Below the pieces are notes generated by a model. The model was not told the DNA's origin. It did not search any database and was given only the letters and a program-made list of their open reading frames with translations. Position numbers and translations under genes: made by a program. Below, in pieces: positions 43,591 to 55,174 of a stretch of 64,000 nt of DNA (its first letter is position 1; each line of letters begins with the position of its first letter). The DNA is from Beijerinckiaceae bacterium. Its GTDB lineage: Bacteria; Pseudomonadota; Alphaproteobacteria; Rhizobiales; Beijerinckiaceae. The stretch is taken from positions 1 to 64,000 of the forward strand of contig WSYC01000011.1 in assembly GCA_009773635.1 (NCBI GenBank), written 5' to 3'.

Positions 43591-43635
43591 GCCATCTTCC
43601 GATGGCACCTTTGCATCGCGCCATCGTCCGATGGC
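43591..43635 (-). promoter_or_regulatory. Two GATGGC hairpins between atpI and atpB
   Basis: Two perfect 6-bp hairpins GCCATC-TTCC-GATGGC (43591-43606) and GCCATC-GTCC-GATGGC (43620-43635) lie 14 bases apart in the 71-base atpI-atpB gap. They share the GATGGC/GCCATC core with the hairpins between atpE and atpF'. Confidence 0.8.
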
Positions 43636-43642
43636 ATCCGCC

Positions 43643-44017
43643 TTATTTCCCGTTACCGTCCGGCGTGCCGCTCTTGCGCATGCCGATGCGGTAGACATTC
43701 CAGAACCCGGTCGCCATCCCGAACATCATGAAGATGATCAGGAACAGCGGTGACGTCTCGAACTGCCGGTCGAGCAGATACCCGATCCCGCATCCGACCA
43801 GCACGCCGGCGGTCAATTCAGACCCGGCCCGCATGCCAACCCCGAGCGCCCCGCCCGACACTTGCCCGCGACCGGATTTGATGCTTTCGGCCTTTTCACT
43901 GGCAACAGCGTCACCAAGATCGACCTTCAGCGCTTCCAGCCTCGACTTGAGCTCGGCAGCTTCGGTCAGCGGATCCTTCTTGCCCGGTTCGGGCGAATGC
44001 GGCTCCGGCTTACCCAT
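43643..44017 (-). CDS. atpI: ATP synthase accessory protein AtpI (AtpI/AtpZ family)
   Basis: AtpI assists assembly of the c ring and is encoded first in F0 operons. The 124-residue protein has a charged N-terminal part and two membrane helices, 'GSELTAGVLVGCGIGYLLDRQF' and 'PLFLIIFMMFGMATGFWNVYRI', with the family motif 'AGVLVGCGIGYLLD'. The start at 44017 (MGKPEPHSPEPGKKDP) fits the family better than the in-frame Met at 44077. Its operon promoter must lie in the 224-base gap before smc. Confidence 0.9.
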   Translation of the reverse strand: MGKPEPHSPEPGKKDPLTEAAELKSRLEALKVDLGDAVASEKAESIKSGRGQVSGGALGVGMRAGSELTAGVLVGCGIGYLLDRQFETSPLFLIIFMMFGMATGFWNVYRIGMRKSGTPDGNGK

Positions 44018-44241
44018 GCTGTCCGACCTCCCGTCAGGGACGTTCCGCGCCCTCGAAGTGAAGGCGCGAAAAGACACGACAGGGCCGCTTGAAGCGAACC
44101 CACGTCGTGGCGCTGTTAATCAGGCGTGAATGCCAGTGTCAAGGAGAGATAACGGCCTAAAAGCCCGCCAGCGTCTCCGGCATTAGTTCAAGGCCGGCCT
44201 GTTGTTGCCGCAATGCAGCAGAAACAGCGGGTGAAGCGGGC

Positions 44242-47200
44242 TCAAACGGCCTCTGCGAGCTTTTCCGCCTCGGCGAGATCGACCGAAACGAGCTGGCTCA
44301 CGCCGCGCTCGACCATGGTGACGCCGTAGAGCCGATCCATCCGCGCCATCGAGATCGGGTTGTGGGTAATCACGAGAAAGCGGGTTTCGGTCTCCTGCGC
44401 CATGTCGTGCAGGAGGTCACACAGGCGCTCGACGTTCGAATCGTCGAGTGGCGCATCGACCTCATCGAGCACACAGATCGGCGAGGGGTTGGTGAGGAAC
44501 ACCGCGAAGATCAGCGCGGTCGCGGTCAGCGCCTGTTCGCCGCCTGACAGCAGCGAGAGCAACTGCGGCTTCTTGCCCGGCGGTTTGGCAAGGATTTCAA
44601 GACCGGCTTCGAGCGGATCGTCCGCCTCGACGAGCTGCAACTCGGCCGAGCCGCCGCCGAAAAGGCGTTCGAACAGCCGGCCGAAATGCCCGTTGACGAC
44701 ATCGAACGCCGCCCGCAGCCGGGTGCGACCCTCGGCGTTGAGCGTCTCGATCGCGCGGCGGAACCGGCGGATCGCCTCGACGACATCTTCGCGTTCGCTG
44801 GCGAGATTGCCGCGCTCGGTCTCGATCTCGGCCAGCTCGATATCAGCCCGGAGGTTCACGGCGCCGAGGCGATCCCGATCATGGCGAAGGTCGATCAGCC
44901 GGGCCTCGATTTCGTCAGGCGTCCGCGTCGTTGCGTCCGCGAGCTTGGCAAGATGCGCGGCGAGGCCGGAAACCGGGCCCTCGATCCGCTCCTCGATGGT
45001 CGTGATGACATGCGCGAGGCGTTCGCGGGCATGGTCGGCAAAGGCTTGAAGCCGGGCGCTGGCCTCGCGGGCATCCGAGAGGCGGCCAAGCGCCGAACGG
45101 GCGTCGTCATCCGCCTTGCGCAAGGCCGTTTCACCGAGCGCCAGCGCGTCATCGGCGGCCTTGCTGGCGATCCGGCTCGCCTCGATATCGGCCTCGATTG
45201 TCCGGCGTCGCGCGCCAAGCGCATCCGGCAGGCCTTCCAGCCGCTGGGCCTCGGCCTTGAGCTTGTCAAGCCGTTCGGCTTGCTCGGCGCTGGCCTCGCG
45301 TGCCTGTGCCATGCGGGTGGTCCACGCTGTGCGCTCCCCCGCGATCGCTGCGCGCCGCTGTCGCGCCGCCTCAAGCCGGGACCGGCGCTGGCTGCGGGCA
45401 AGAAGCGTTTCGGATTCACGCTGGCGCGCTGTGGCGAGTTCCGCCCCGGAAGCCGCCAGCCTCTGCGAAAAGTCCTGCGCTTCAGGCGCGCTTGCGCAGG
45501 CGACAGCGGCGGCTTTGCGATAGTCGTCCGCTTCATCCCGGTCCGCTGCCAGACTGCTGACGCGGTTGCGCAGCGTTTCGAGCCGAAGGCGGGCCTCTTC
45601 GGTGCGACGCAGTTCGCGGGCGAGGTCGGCATTGGCGGCTTCGCGCGCCTGCGCTGCCCGGCGGGCGGCCTCGCGCGTTGCCGATTCGGCTTCCTGTGCT
45701 TTGCGAAGCGTGGCGAGGGCGGTATCGAGCGCACTGCGGGCTTCGTCGCGCTTGAGTTTGGCGTTTTCTGCGTTGGCCTCGATCTCGGTGAGGCGGTTGC
45801 GCTCGGCAAGGCGGCGCGCGGCAGCGCTTGGGGCCTCGGCGCGGGCGGTAAATCCATCCCAGCGCCAGAGATCGCCCTCGCGCGTGACAAGTCGCTGCCC
45901 TTGCCGGAGATGCTTCTGCAGCGCCATGCCCTGATCGCGCGTCACGAGCCCGATCTGCGACAGGCGCGGCAGCAGCGCGGCGGGGGCAGTAACATGCGCG
46001 GTGACAGCTTCCGCACCATCCGGCAGGGCCGGCAGAGTGGTGGCGTCAAGGCCGGTCTCGGTCCAGTGCCGCGCCGCGCCGGTTTCCACGGCGGCTTCGA
46101 GATCCTCGCCGAGGGCTGCGGCCAGCGCAGCCTCGAACCCCGGCGTGACCCGGATGAGATCGATGGCAGGCGTCCAGAGCCCGGGCTCGGAGTTGTCGAC
46201 GAGCTTGCGGATCGTGCGCGCCTCGGTTTCCAGCCGCTGGAGCAATCGCTCGGCTTCAGCGAGGCGCGGGCGCAGAGCCTGTTCGGCCGCGCGGGCGGCG
46301 TGGCTTGCCTTTTCCGCGGCCTCCGCCGCCGTCAGCGCCTGCTCGTAGGCCGAGAGCCGGGCATCGGCTGTCGCCTGAAGCGCTTCAACGTGGCGGAGCG
46401 CCTCATCCCCGGCATTGAGAGCCGCAAGCTCGCGCTCGGCCTCGCCGGTCGCGCGCTCAAGGCGCTCGAAGCGGGTGTTTGCTTCCTGAAGGCGCTGGTC
46501 GGCGGCCCGGCGCGCGGCGTGTGATTCCGCCGCCTCGGTCTGGAGCCGGGCGAGGGCCGCCTCAGCCTGCTTCCGGGCCATTTCAAAGGCTTGAACAGCG
46601 GCGTCATCACCGGCAGTCGCGCCCTCTTCCTGCTCGATCGTCGCGCCGAGGGCTGTATCTTCTTCCGCGAGCCGCGCGTTGGTCGCATCGGCGTCGGCGA
46701 GGAGCCGCCGGGCGGCTTCGACGTCACGCTGGGCCTCGATTTGCCGGGCTGCGATCTCCTGGAGACGGGCTTGCGCCAGCCGGATTTCGTTGTCCAGCGT
46801 CTCCCGGGCGACCAGCAGCTTCTGGTGGCTGGCGGCAGCTTCGGCAGAGGTGCGGCGAAGGCCGTCGATCTCGTGTTCGGCAACCGCGCGCTGGCGCTCG
46901 GTCTCGCCCTGCTCCGCCATGGCGACAGCGATGGCGCGCACGGAAAGATCGTGGTCCCGCCCGGCAAGAGCCGCCTCGCGCTGCGCTTTTTCCAGCCCGG
47001 AGGCGAGCAGCAGGATTTCCAGATCACGGATTTCGGCCGCCAGCGCCTTGTAGCGCTCGGACTGGCGGGCCTGCTTTTTCAGTTCGCCGATCTGCCGGTC
47101 GAGCTGGCCGAGCACGTCCTCGGTGCGGGTGAGGTTATCCTCGGCCTGCCGGAGCCGCAGTTCGGCCTCGTGGCGGCGGGCATGAAGCCCGGCAACACCG

Positions 47201-47703
47201 GCGGCATCCTCGAGAATGCGGCGGCGATGCTGGGGCTTGGCGGCAATGATCTCGCCGATCTGCCCCTGCCGGACGAGGCTGGGCGAACGCGCGCCGCTGG
47301 CAGCATCGGCGAAGAGAATCTGCACATCGCGGGCGCGCACTTCCCGCCCGTTCATGCGGTAGGTGGAGCCCTGCTCGCGCACGATCTTGCGGGAGATATC
47401 GATCTCGCTCGCGCCGGCGAGGTGACCGGGCAGATCATCCGGCGGCGTGCCGATGCGGATCGAGACTTCGGCATGGTTGCGCTCGGGCCGGGTGGTGGAG
47501 CCGCCGAAAATCACATCGTCCATGCCGCCGCCACGCAGCGACTTGGACGAGGTTTCGCCCATCACCCAGCGCAGCGCCTCGACAAGGTTCGATTTGCCGC
47601 AGCCGTTCGGGCCGACGACGCCGGTCAGCCCGGGCGCAATCGTGATCTCCGTCGGCTCGACGAAGGTCTTGAACCCTGCAAGGCGCAGTCGCTCGAACTT
47701 CAC
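44242..47703 (-). CDS. smc: Chromosome segregation protein SMC
   Basis: SMC, the condensin-like ATPase that organises and segregates the chromosome with ScpAB. The 1153-residue protein has a Walker A site GPNGCGKSN (residues 30-38), two long coiled coils (about 165-490 and 640-1000) separated by a hinge (about 500-640), and a C-terminal ABC signature 'LLSGGEQALTATALIFAVF' with Walker B 'PICVLDEVDAPLDDSN'. 'KFERLRLAGFKTF' is the family N-terminus. It is preceded by a dsbA-like gene 57 bases upstream. Confidence 0.97.
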   Translation of the reverse strand: MKFERLRLAGFKTFVEPTEITIAPGLTGVVGPNGCGKSNLVEALRWVMGETSSKSLRGGGMDDVIFGGSTTRPERNHAEVSIRIGTPPDDLPGHLAGASEIDISRKIVREQGSTYRMNGREVRARDVQILFADAASGARSPSLVRQGQIGEIIAAKPQHRRRILEDAAGVAGLHARRHEAELRLRQAEDNLTRTEDVLGQLDRQIGELKKQARQSERYKALAAEIRDLEILLLASGLEKAQREAALAGRDHDLSVRAIAVAMAEQGETERQRAVAEHEIDGLRRTSAEAAASHQKLLVARETLDNEIRLAQARLQEIAARQIEAQRDVEAARRLLADADATNARLAEEDTALGATIEQEEGATAGDDAAVQAFEMARKQAEAALARLQTEAAESHAARRAADQRLQEANTRFERLERATGEAERELAALNAGDEALRHVEALQATADARLSAYEQALTAAEAAEKASHAARAAEQALRPRLAEAERLLQRLETEARTIRKLVDNSEPGLWTPAIDLIRVTPGFEAALAAALGEDLEAAVETGAARHWTETGLDATTLPALPDGAEAVTAHVTAPAALLPRLSQIGLVTRDQGMALQKHLRQGQRLVTREGDLWRWDGFTARAEAPSAAARRLAERNRLTEIEANAENAKLKRDEARSALDTALATLRKAQEAESATREAARRAAQAREAANADLARELRRTEEARLRLETLRNRVSSLAADRDEADDYRKAAAVACASAPEAQDFSQRLAASGAELATARQRESETLLARSQRRSRLEAARQRRAAIAGERTAWTTRMAQAREASAEQAERLDKLKAEAQRLEGLPDALGARRRTIEADIEASRIASKAADDALALGETALRKADDDARSALGRLSDAREASARLQAFADHARERLAHVITTIEERIEGPVSGLAAHLAKLADATTRTPDEIEARLIDLRHDRDRLGAVNLRADIELAEIETERGNLASEREDVVEAIRRFRRAIETLNAEGRTRLRAAFDVVNGHFGRLFERLFGGGSAELQLVEADDPLEAGLEILAKPPGKKPQLLSLLSGGEQALTATALIFAVFLTNPSPICVLDEVDAPLDDSNVERLCDLLHDMAQETETRFLVITHNPISMARMDRLYGVTMVERGVSQLVSVDLAEAEKLAEAV

Positions 47704-47760
47704 GTTGCGGTCACCCGTTTTCTGATGTCCGGCGGCAGGCGAGAGTGATGCCGCGCCGGA

Positions 47761-48462
47761 CTATTTCTTGAGGATCAGCTCGATCACCTTGTCGATCTCC
47801 TCGATCGACATGTCACCGCGCCGGATCTCGCCATTGATGAAGAAGGTCGGTGTGGAGTTGACGCCATGCACCTCGGCACCGCGCTTCTTCACATCGTTCA
47901 GACCCTCATAAATCTTCTGGTCTTTCAAGCAGGCCTCGAAGCTTTCCTGTGTGAAACCGGCCTGCCGGGCGATGGCGAGCAGCTCATCGAGCGGCTTGTC
48001 GGAGCCCGCCCACTGGCGCTGCTGGGCGAAAAGCACGGAAACGAGCGGGAAATACCGCTGTTCGGTCGAGCAGCGCGCCATCATCGAGGCGGCGGTCGAC
48101 AAGGGATCGAGCGGGAATTCACGGAAGATCAGCCTGACCTTGCCGGTATCGATGTATTTCTCTTTCAGCGCCGAGAAGGTGTTGGCGTGAAAATTCGCGC
48201 AGTGCGAGCAGGTCAGCGAGGCGTATTCGACGATCGTGACCGGTGCATCGTCCTTGCCGAGAATCTTGTCGCCGAGCGGGCCGGGCTGAAGCAGTGCGGA
48301 TTGCGTCTTGCCGGACGCGGCCACCGGCTTCTGCGGTGCAGCTTCCGCCTTCTTGTCCTCGTTGCAGGCCGCAAGCCCGAACGCCAGCCCGCCGGCCAGC
48401 AGCATGGCTGCCCACGAACGACCGAAATGGAAAGCTTTTTGCCGGGGCATGCGCGCAATCAT
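47761..48462 (-). CDS. DsbA family lipoprotein (thiol:disulfide interchange)
   Basis: A 233-residue periplasmic oxidoreductase of the DsbA/thioredoxin-4 type. An N-terminal signal with a lipobox 'AFGLAAC' (near residue 34) makes it a likely lipoprotein. The DsbA domain starts near residue 65 with 'VTIVEYASLTCSHCANFH' (CSHC active site) and ends with 'GVNSTPTFFINGEIRRGD' (cis-Pro). The start at 48462 has AAGGAG six bases upstream, which outweighs longer in-frame alternatives. It sits between smc and DUF721, an arrangement common in rhizobia. Confidence 0.92.
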   Translation of the reverse strand: MIARMPRQKAFHFGRSWAAMLLAGGLAFGLAACNEDKKAEAAPQKPVAASGKTQSALLQPGPLGDKILGKDDAPVTIVEYASLTCSHCANFHANTFSALKEKYIDTGKVRLIFREFPLDPLSTAASMMARCSTEQRYFPLVSVLFAQQRQWAGSDKPLDELLAIARQAGFTQESFEACLKDQKIYEGLNDVKKRGAEVHGVNSTPTFFINGEIRRGDMSIEEIDKVIELILKK

Positions 48463-48642
48463 CGACGTCTCCTTCATGGCCGGGCCTGCCAACGATGGCC
48501 AGGGCCGGATTGTTCGATCAGATATTTCCAATGGCGGGCCAAACGCAAGCGTCAGCGCGTTGGCATCCCGGCAATTCCAGTGCTCGATGGCCATTTCATG
48601 GCAGATGAAGGAGCCATATGCACGCCGTGCCGGCGGTTGCGT

Positions 48643-49200
48643 TCACGGCTTCTGGCCTTTTCCCGCCGCGATTTCTGCGCCCAGAGCCGCCAGCGCGGCA
48701 CGCAGATCCGGTTCCCGGATATCGCTCAGGGTGCCCTCGACCTGCCGCAGGAGTGCGGGATCAACCTTTCGTGAAGCCTTGACAGGTTTGGGCTCCGGGC
48801 GCGGGGCCTGATGGATCTGGAGCGCGCCGATGCAGCCAAAGCCGAGGCGGCGGTTGACGGCTTCGATGATACCGGGCGTCGCCATCTGCACATCGAGTGC
48901 GAAAGCGCCGGGGCAAGCAATGATCAGCGTCGCCCGGCTCGCCTGTTCGCTGCGCGTTCGGGTGGGACGTGCGGCGGTTGGCGGCGCGGCGGCTTCGCCC
49001 GGGCGGCGTGGCCAGCGGATTTCCACCGGGCTCGTCCATTGAGCAAGATGCGGCCCGACGATTTCAGCCCAATCGGTGAGGATAGCGGAGGAGGCAAAAC
49101 CCCGTTCGCGCAAGACAGGGGCTACCGCCTCCGGCACCAGCGTGCCGAGCGCTTTGGCTCCGCGACGATAGCCGGTTTTTGGCGAGGCGGGAGTGGCCAT
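48643..49200 (-). CDS. DUF721 (DciA-like) protein
   Basis: A 185-residue protein of the DUF721 family, which includes DciA, a loader of the replicative helicase. The conserved part covers about residues 15-140: 'LVPEAVAPVLRERGFASSAILTDWAEIVGPHLAQWTSPVEIRWP' and 'LIIACPGAFALDVQMATPGIIEAVNRRLGF'. The Pro/Ala/Arg-rich tail is variable. The gene is divergent from mutY. A role in replication initiation is known for DciA but only inferred here. Confidence 0.85.
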   Translation of the reverse strand: MATPASPKTGYRRGAKALGTLVPEAVAPVLRERGFASSAILTDWAEIVGPHLAQWTSPVEIRWPRRPGEAAAPPTAARPTRTRSEQASRATLIIACPGAFALDVQMATPGIIEAVNRRLGFGCIGALQIHQAPRPEPKPVKASRKVDPALLRQVEGTLSDIREPDLRAALAALGAEIAAGKGQKP

Positions 49201-49294
49201 GGTGGTCCTTTTCCGGCGCGGGACAATCGCCCGAGGTGATCTTGATACCGCGATGCGATCTTGGCGTCACCGGCAGGTTCTGCGATGAGGGGCC

Positions 49295-52256
<2,962 letters not shown>

Positions 52257-52381
52257 GCTTCCCCGATGGTCAATTGGCATGCATTCTGCCAGCAATGCCG
52301 GAAGGAATGATCCGGCATTTACCCGGTCGCAGTCAACGCGGCCAGGCATTGGGCGATGCGACCGGAGGCAACGAGGACCGC

Positions 52382-52837
52382 ATGACGGATGGAACGGGCG
52401 GGAGAAACGCCGCGAAACTGGACGAAGCTTCGGTGCTCGCGCGCTTCGTGCCCGACACTTCCGATGCTGTCGGTCATGTCGCCTATGCCCTGCATCGCGG
52501 CGCCCTCATGGCCTTCCGGCAGGAATTTCACGCCCGCCACGCCCGTTCGCCGGATGCGGTGGAGGAGGAGGCTTTTCTGGTTGGCGAGGTCTCGGACGCG
52601 CGCATCGCAGCGTATCGCACCAGCGCCAGCGGCATCGTGATGCCGGCTGCTGCGTCGGGCACGCCGAAACGCAAGGCACGCTGGCCGTGGTTCGGCATGT
52701 GGATCGATGCGCCGATGGCGCCCTCGGGACAGCCCGAAGCCATCAACTGGCGCGGGCTGTTCACGCGGCTGATCGTGCTCTTGCTGGCGGTGATCACGAC
52801 AGCGATTCTCCTGCGCGTGCTTTTCGTCAAGAGCTAG
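52382..52837 (+). CDS. Unknown protein with C-terminal membrane helix
   Basis: A 151-residue protein I do not recognise. The N-terminal part is soluble ('LARFVPDTSDAVGHVAYALHRGALMAFRQEFHARHARSPD'), and a single membrane helix lies at the C-terminus (about 128-147, LFTRLIVLLLAVITTAILLRVLFV), so it is probably a tail-anchored inner-membrane protein. The start at 52382 follows ACGAGGACC. It is divergent from rnhB and convergent (4-base overlap) with the radical SAM gene. Confidence 0.65.
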   Translation: MTDGTGGRNAAKLDEASVLARFVPDTSDAVGHVAYALHRGALMAFRQEFHARHARSPDAVEEEAFLVGEVSDARIAAYRTSASGIVMPAAASGTPKRKARWPWFGMWIDAPMAPSGQPEAINWRGLFTRLIVLLLAVITTAILLRVLFVKS

Positions 52838-53979
52838 AACAGCGACATCTGCCCGCCGGGCAATGTGGGCGGCGTGAAAAGGTCCGTCCGCAGCTTGCCA
52901 CCCGAACGCCGACGCAGGCCAAACCGCTCGGTCGCGAGGCGGAAGCGTTTGGCGATCAGTTCGGCGAAAACGCCGGTTCCCACCTGCCGCTCGCCGAATT
53001 TGGCGACATAATCCGCGCCGCCGCGCGTCGACTGCACGATCGACATCACGTGCCGGAGCTTGCCCGGGTAATGCGTGAGCATCCACTCGCGGAAGAGCTC
53101 GCGCAGTTCCAAAGGCAGGCGTAGCAACACGTAATGAGCTTCGCTCACGCCCACCTCTGCCCCGGCCTCCAGCAACCGCTCGATCTCGTGGTCGTTGATG
53201 GCGGGAATGATCGGTGCCATCAGCATCGTCGTGGGGATGCCGGCGTCCTTCAGATGCCGGAGCGCGTCGAGCCGCTTTGCCGGTGTCGAAGCGCGCGGCT
53301 CCATGGTGCGCGCGAGCTTGCCGTCGAGCGTCGTCACCGACAGCGCGACGCGGACGAGGCCTCTGGCGGCCATCGGCGCGAGAATATCGACATCGCGCGT
53401 CACCAGCGCGGATTTCGTGACGATGGTGACCGGATGGCTGGTTCGCGCCAGCACTTCCAGAATCGCCCGCGTGATCCGGTATTGCCGCTCGATCGGCTGA
53501 TAGGGATCGGTGTTGGCGCCGAGCGCGATCTCGCGCGGGACATATTTCGGCATCGCCAGTTCCCGCTCCAGCAGTTCGGCGGCGTTCGGCTTCGCAAAGA
53601 GCCGTGATTCGAAATCGAGCCCCGGCGAGAGCCCGAGGTAGGCGTGGCTCGGCCGGGCATAGCAATACGAGCAACCGTGCTCACAGCCACGATAGGGGTT
53701 GATCGAGCGGTCGAACGGAATATCCGGCGAGGTGTTGCGGGTGATGATGGTGACCGCGCGTTCCATCGTCGTTTGCGTGCGGAAGGGAGGCAGCTCCTCA
53801 GGCTCGCCCCAGCCATCATCGAAAGCTTCCGCCTGATGCTTCTCGAACCGCCCGGAGACATTGGTCACCGCGCCGCGTCCGCGCCTTGCCGCCTCGGCGA
53901 GTGGCGTCGTGATCCGCTCCAGCCGCGCGAGATCGGCGGGGGCGAGGTCGGTGTTTACGGACAGAGCGGGCAGCGACAT
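52834..53979 (-). CDS. PA0069-family radical SAM protein
   Basis: A 381-residue radical SAM enzyme of the PA0069/Rv2578c family, related to spore photoproduct lyase; substrate unknown. The cluster motif is CEHGCSYC (near residues 98-105) within 'INPYRGCEHGCSYCYARPSHAYLGLSPGLDFESRLFAKP', followed by 'EIALGANTDPYQPIERQYRITRAILEVL'. The C-terminus is 'GGQMSLF', like a beta-clamp-binding peptide. A GAAC-N7-GAAC sequence lies 15 bases upstream of its start, a LexA-type box, so SOS induction is inferred. Confidence 0.93.
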   Translation of the reverse strand: MSLPALSVNTDLAPADLARLERITTPLAEAARRGRGAVTNVSGRFEKHQAEAFDDGWGEPEELPPFRTQTTMERAVTIITRNTSPDIPFDRSINPYRGCEHGCSYCYARPSHAYLGLSPGLDFESRLFAKPNAAELLERELAMPKYVPREIALGANTDPYQPIERQYRITRAILEVLARTSHPVTIVTKSALVTRDVDILAPMAARGLVRVALSVTTLDGKLARTMEPRASTPAKRLDALRHLKDAGIPTTMLMAPIIPAINDHEIERLLEAGAEVGVSEAHYVLLRLPLELRELFREWMLTHYPGKLRHVMSIVQSTRGGADYVAKFGERQVGTGVFAELIAKRFRLATERFGLRRRSGGKLRTDLFTPPTLPGGQMSLF

Positions 53980-53994
53980 CGGAATCCCTATTTA

Positions 53995-54009
53995 GAACAA
54001 AATAGGAAC
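53995..54009 (-). promoter_or_regulatory. LexA-type (SOS) box upstream of the radical SAM gene
   Basis: Direct repeat GAAC (53995-53998), seven bases, GAAC (54006-54009), reading GTTC-N7-GTTC on the other strand. This is the consensus of alphaproteobacterial LexA boxes. It lies 16-30 bases upstream of the ATG at 53979, overlapping the likely promoter, where it could repress transcription. Confidence 0.7.
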
Positions 54010-54084
54010 AAAAATCATCTGAGGAGTCAAGGGCGATTGTCCGGGGACGCCGGCCCGTCCTTAACCGCTGGAGCGCAGGGGGAG

Positions 54085-54168
54085 ATGAAACAGGCGTGCG
54101 TTCAGGCATGTTTGCAGAGCACGCATGCAGAACCTGCTTGCAAATTGAAATGCTGCATTGCAACATGA
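54085..54168 (+). CDS. Possible cysteine-rich 27-residue micropeptide
   Basis: A very short open frame: Met, CxxxC at residues 5-9, and CxxxCC at residues 19-24, with a His at 14. A G-rich sequence (GGGGGAG) sits directly before the ATG, slightly too close to be a good ribosome site. It lies in the leader of the 54226 gene, 57 bases upstream of that start. It could be a leader peptide or nothing; evidence is limited to composition and position. Confidence 0.2.
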   Translation: MKQACVQACLQSTHAEPACKLKCCIAT

Positions 54169-54225
54169 GGCAATGATGGTGAAGCGTCCGGCGCATGGAG
54201 CGCCCCTTCGAAGTGGCAGAGGCCC

Positions 54226-54768
54226 ATGCTGACGGCGGTTATCGATGTTCGCCAGGAGCCGCTTGCGCTCACCGCGACCCTCGGCCCGCTCGTGCGCGGG
54301 GTTGTCGAAGGGCTCGTCGGGACGGCGGTTCTCGTCGCCCGTGAAGCAAACGACGACCTCTCCTCGATCGCGGACGCCGCCGGGTGCCGCATCCTGACCG
54401 CGGAGAACTGGCGCGAAGGATTCGCCCGCGCGGTGGTCAATGCGCCGGGTGTGGGCATTCTTGTGCTGGATACGGGGGTGCAGATCGGGCCGGATTTCTG
54501 GCCACTGCTCGCGGACAGGCTCCCCGTGCTCGGCAACCGGCCGGCAGCGACCGAGCCGGTATCCCGCCCCGGTCTGGCTTCACCGATCCGCGCGGCGGGC
54601 GATTTTTTCAATGCGCTGACCGGGCGGACGAACCGTGATGCCGTGCTCCTCTTGCCGCCCGGCCGTGCGCGCGAGATCGCGCAGGGAAAGCTCGATCCTT
54701 TCGCCGTGCACTACGGCAAGGCACTGGTGCGGCTGAGGGCAAGCGTGACGCGGGTGGATCTGAGGTAG
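54226..54768 (+). CDS. Unknown protein, possibly GT2-like nucleotide-sugar fold
   Basis: A 180-residue protein without a signal peptide or membrane helix. 'ATLGPLVRGVVEGLVGTAVLVAREANDDLSSIADAAGCRIL' followed by 'GVGILVLDTGVQIGPDFWPLLADRL' resembles the N-terminal part of glycosyltransferase-2-like proteins, but a full GT2 domain is not present, so this is only a suggestion. Similar short proteins occur in rhizobia. The start MLTAVIDV is preferred. It is downstream of the cysteine-rich mini-ORF and convergent with a cytochrome c gene. Confidence 0.6.
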   Translation: MLTAVIDVRQEPLALTATLGPLVRGVVEGLVGTAVLVAREANDDLSSIADAAGCRILTAENWREGFARAVVNAPGVGILVLDTGVQIGPDFWPLLADRLPVLGNRPAATEPVSRPGLASPIRAAGDFFNALTGRTNRDAVLLLPPGRAREIAQGKLDPFAVHYGKALVRLRASVTRVDLR

Positions 54769-54789
54769 CTGCGCCGATGTCCGGCACGG

Positions 54790-55092
54790 TTACCGCGGCA
54801 GCCTTGCGTAAAAATCCGCGATTTCCTGCATTTCCGCGTCGTCCATCAGGCGGCTCATGACGCGCATTTCCTTGTGCGGACGCCGGCCCTTCTGGAAGTC
54901 GCGCATCTGCTTGAGGAGATAGTCGTAGTTCTGGCCGGCGAGATGCGGCACGTCCTTGTCCTTCGCGATGCCGTCATCGCCATGGCAGGCCATGCATTCG
55001 AGGATGAGCGCGCGATTCGGCTGCTGCGCCGAGGCGGGTGTGGCTGCAATCAGGCAAGCCAGAAGCGGGAGAAGGTGGGAAGTCCGGATCAT
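54790..55092 (-). CDS. Class I c-type cytochrome
   Basis: A 100-residue periplasmic cytochrome c. The signal peptide (MIRTSHLLPLLACLIAATPASA) is followed by the heme-binding CMACH motif (near residues 33-37) and a Met-rich C-terminal half ('MRVMSRLMDDAEMQ') that supplies the distal Met ligand. It carries one heme and could feed the aa3 oxidase or another reductase; the partner is not shown by context. The start at 55092 is used over 55113. It follows the metallopeptidase gene by 63 bases on the same strand. Confidence 0.85.
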   Translation of the reverse strand: MIRTSHLLPLLACLIAATPASAQQPNRALILECMACHGDDGIAKDKDVPHLAGQNYDYLLKQMRDFQKGRRPHKEMRVMSRLMDDAEMQEIADFYARLPR

Positions 55093-55106
55093 CGCGGGGC
55101 TTCTTT

Positions 55107-55174
55107 CAGGCATGCGCGCCGCTACAGCGCGCGGGTATTGCAGGCATGCGCGCTCTCACAGCGCGCGGGTATTG
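55107..55174 (-). repeat. 34-bp tandem duplication at the metallopeptidase 3' end
   Basis: Two adjacent 34-base copies (55107-55140 and 55141-55174) differ at only a few positions. The copy at 55141-55174 includes the last codons and stop of the metallopeptidase gene; the other lies just downstream of it. It looks like a recent tandem duplication. Confidence 0.9.
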
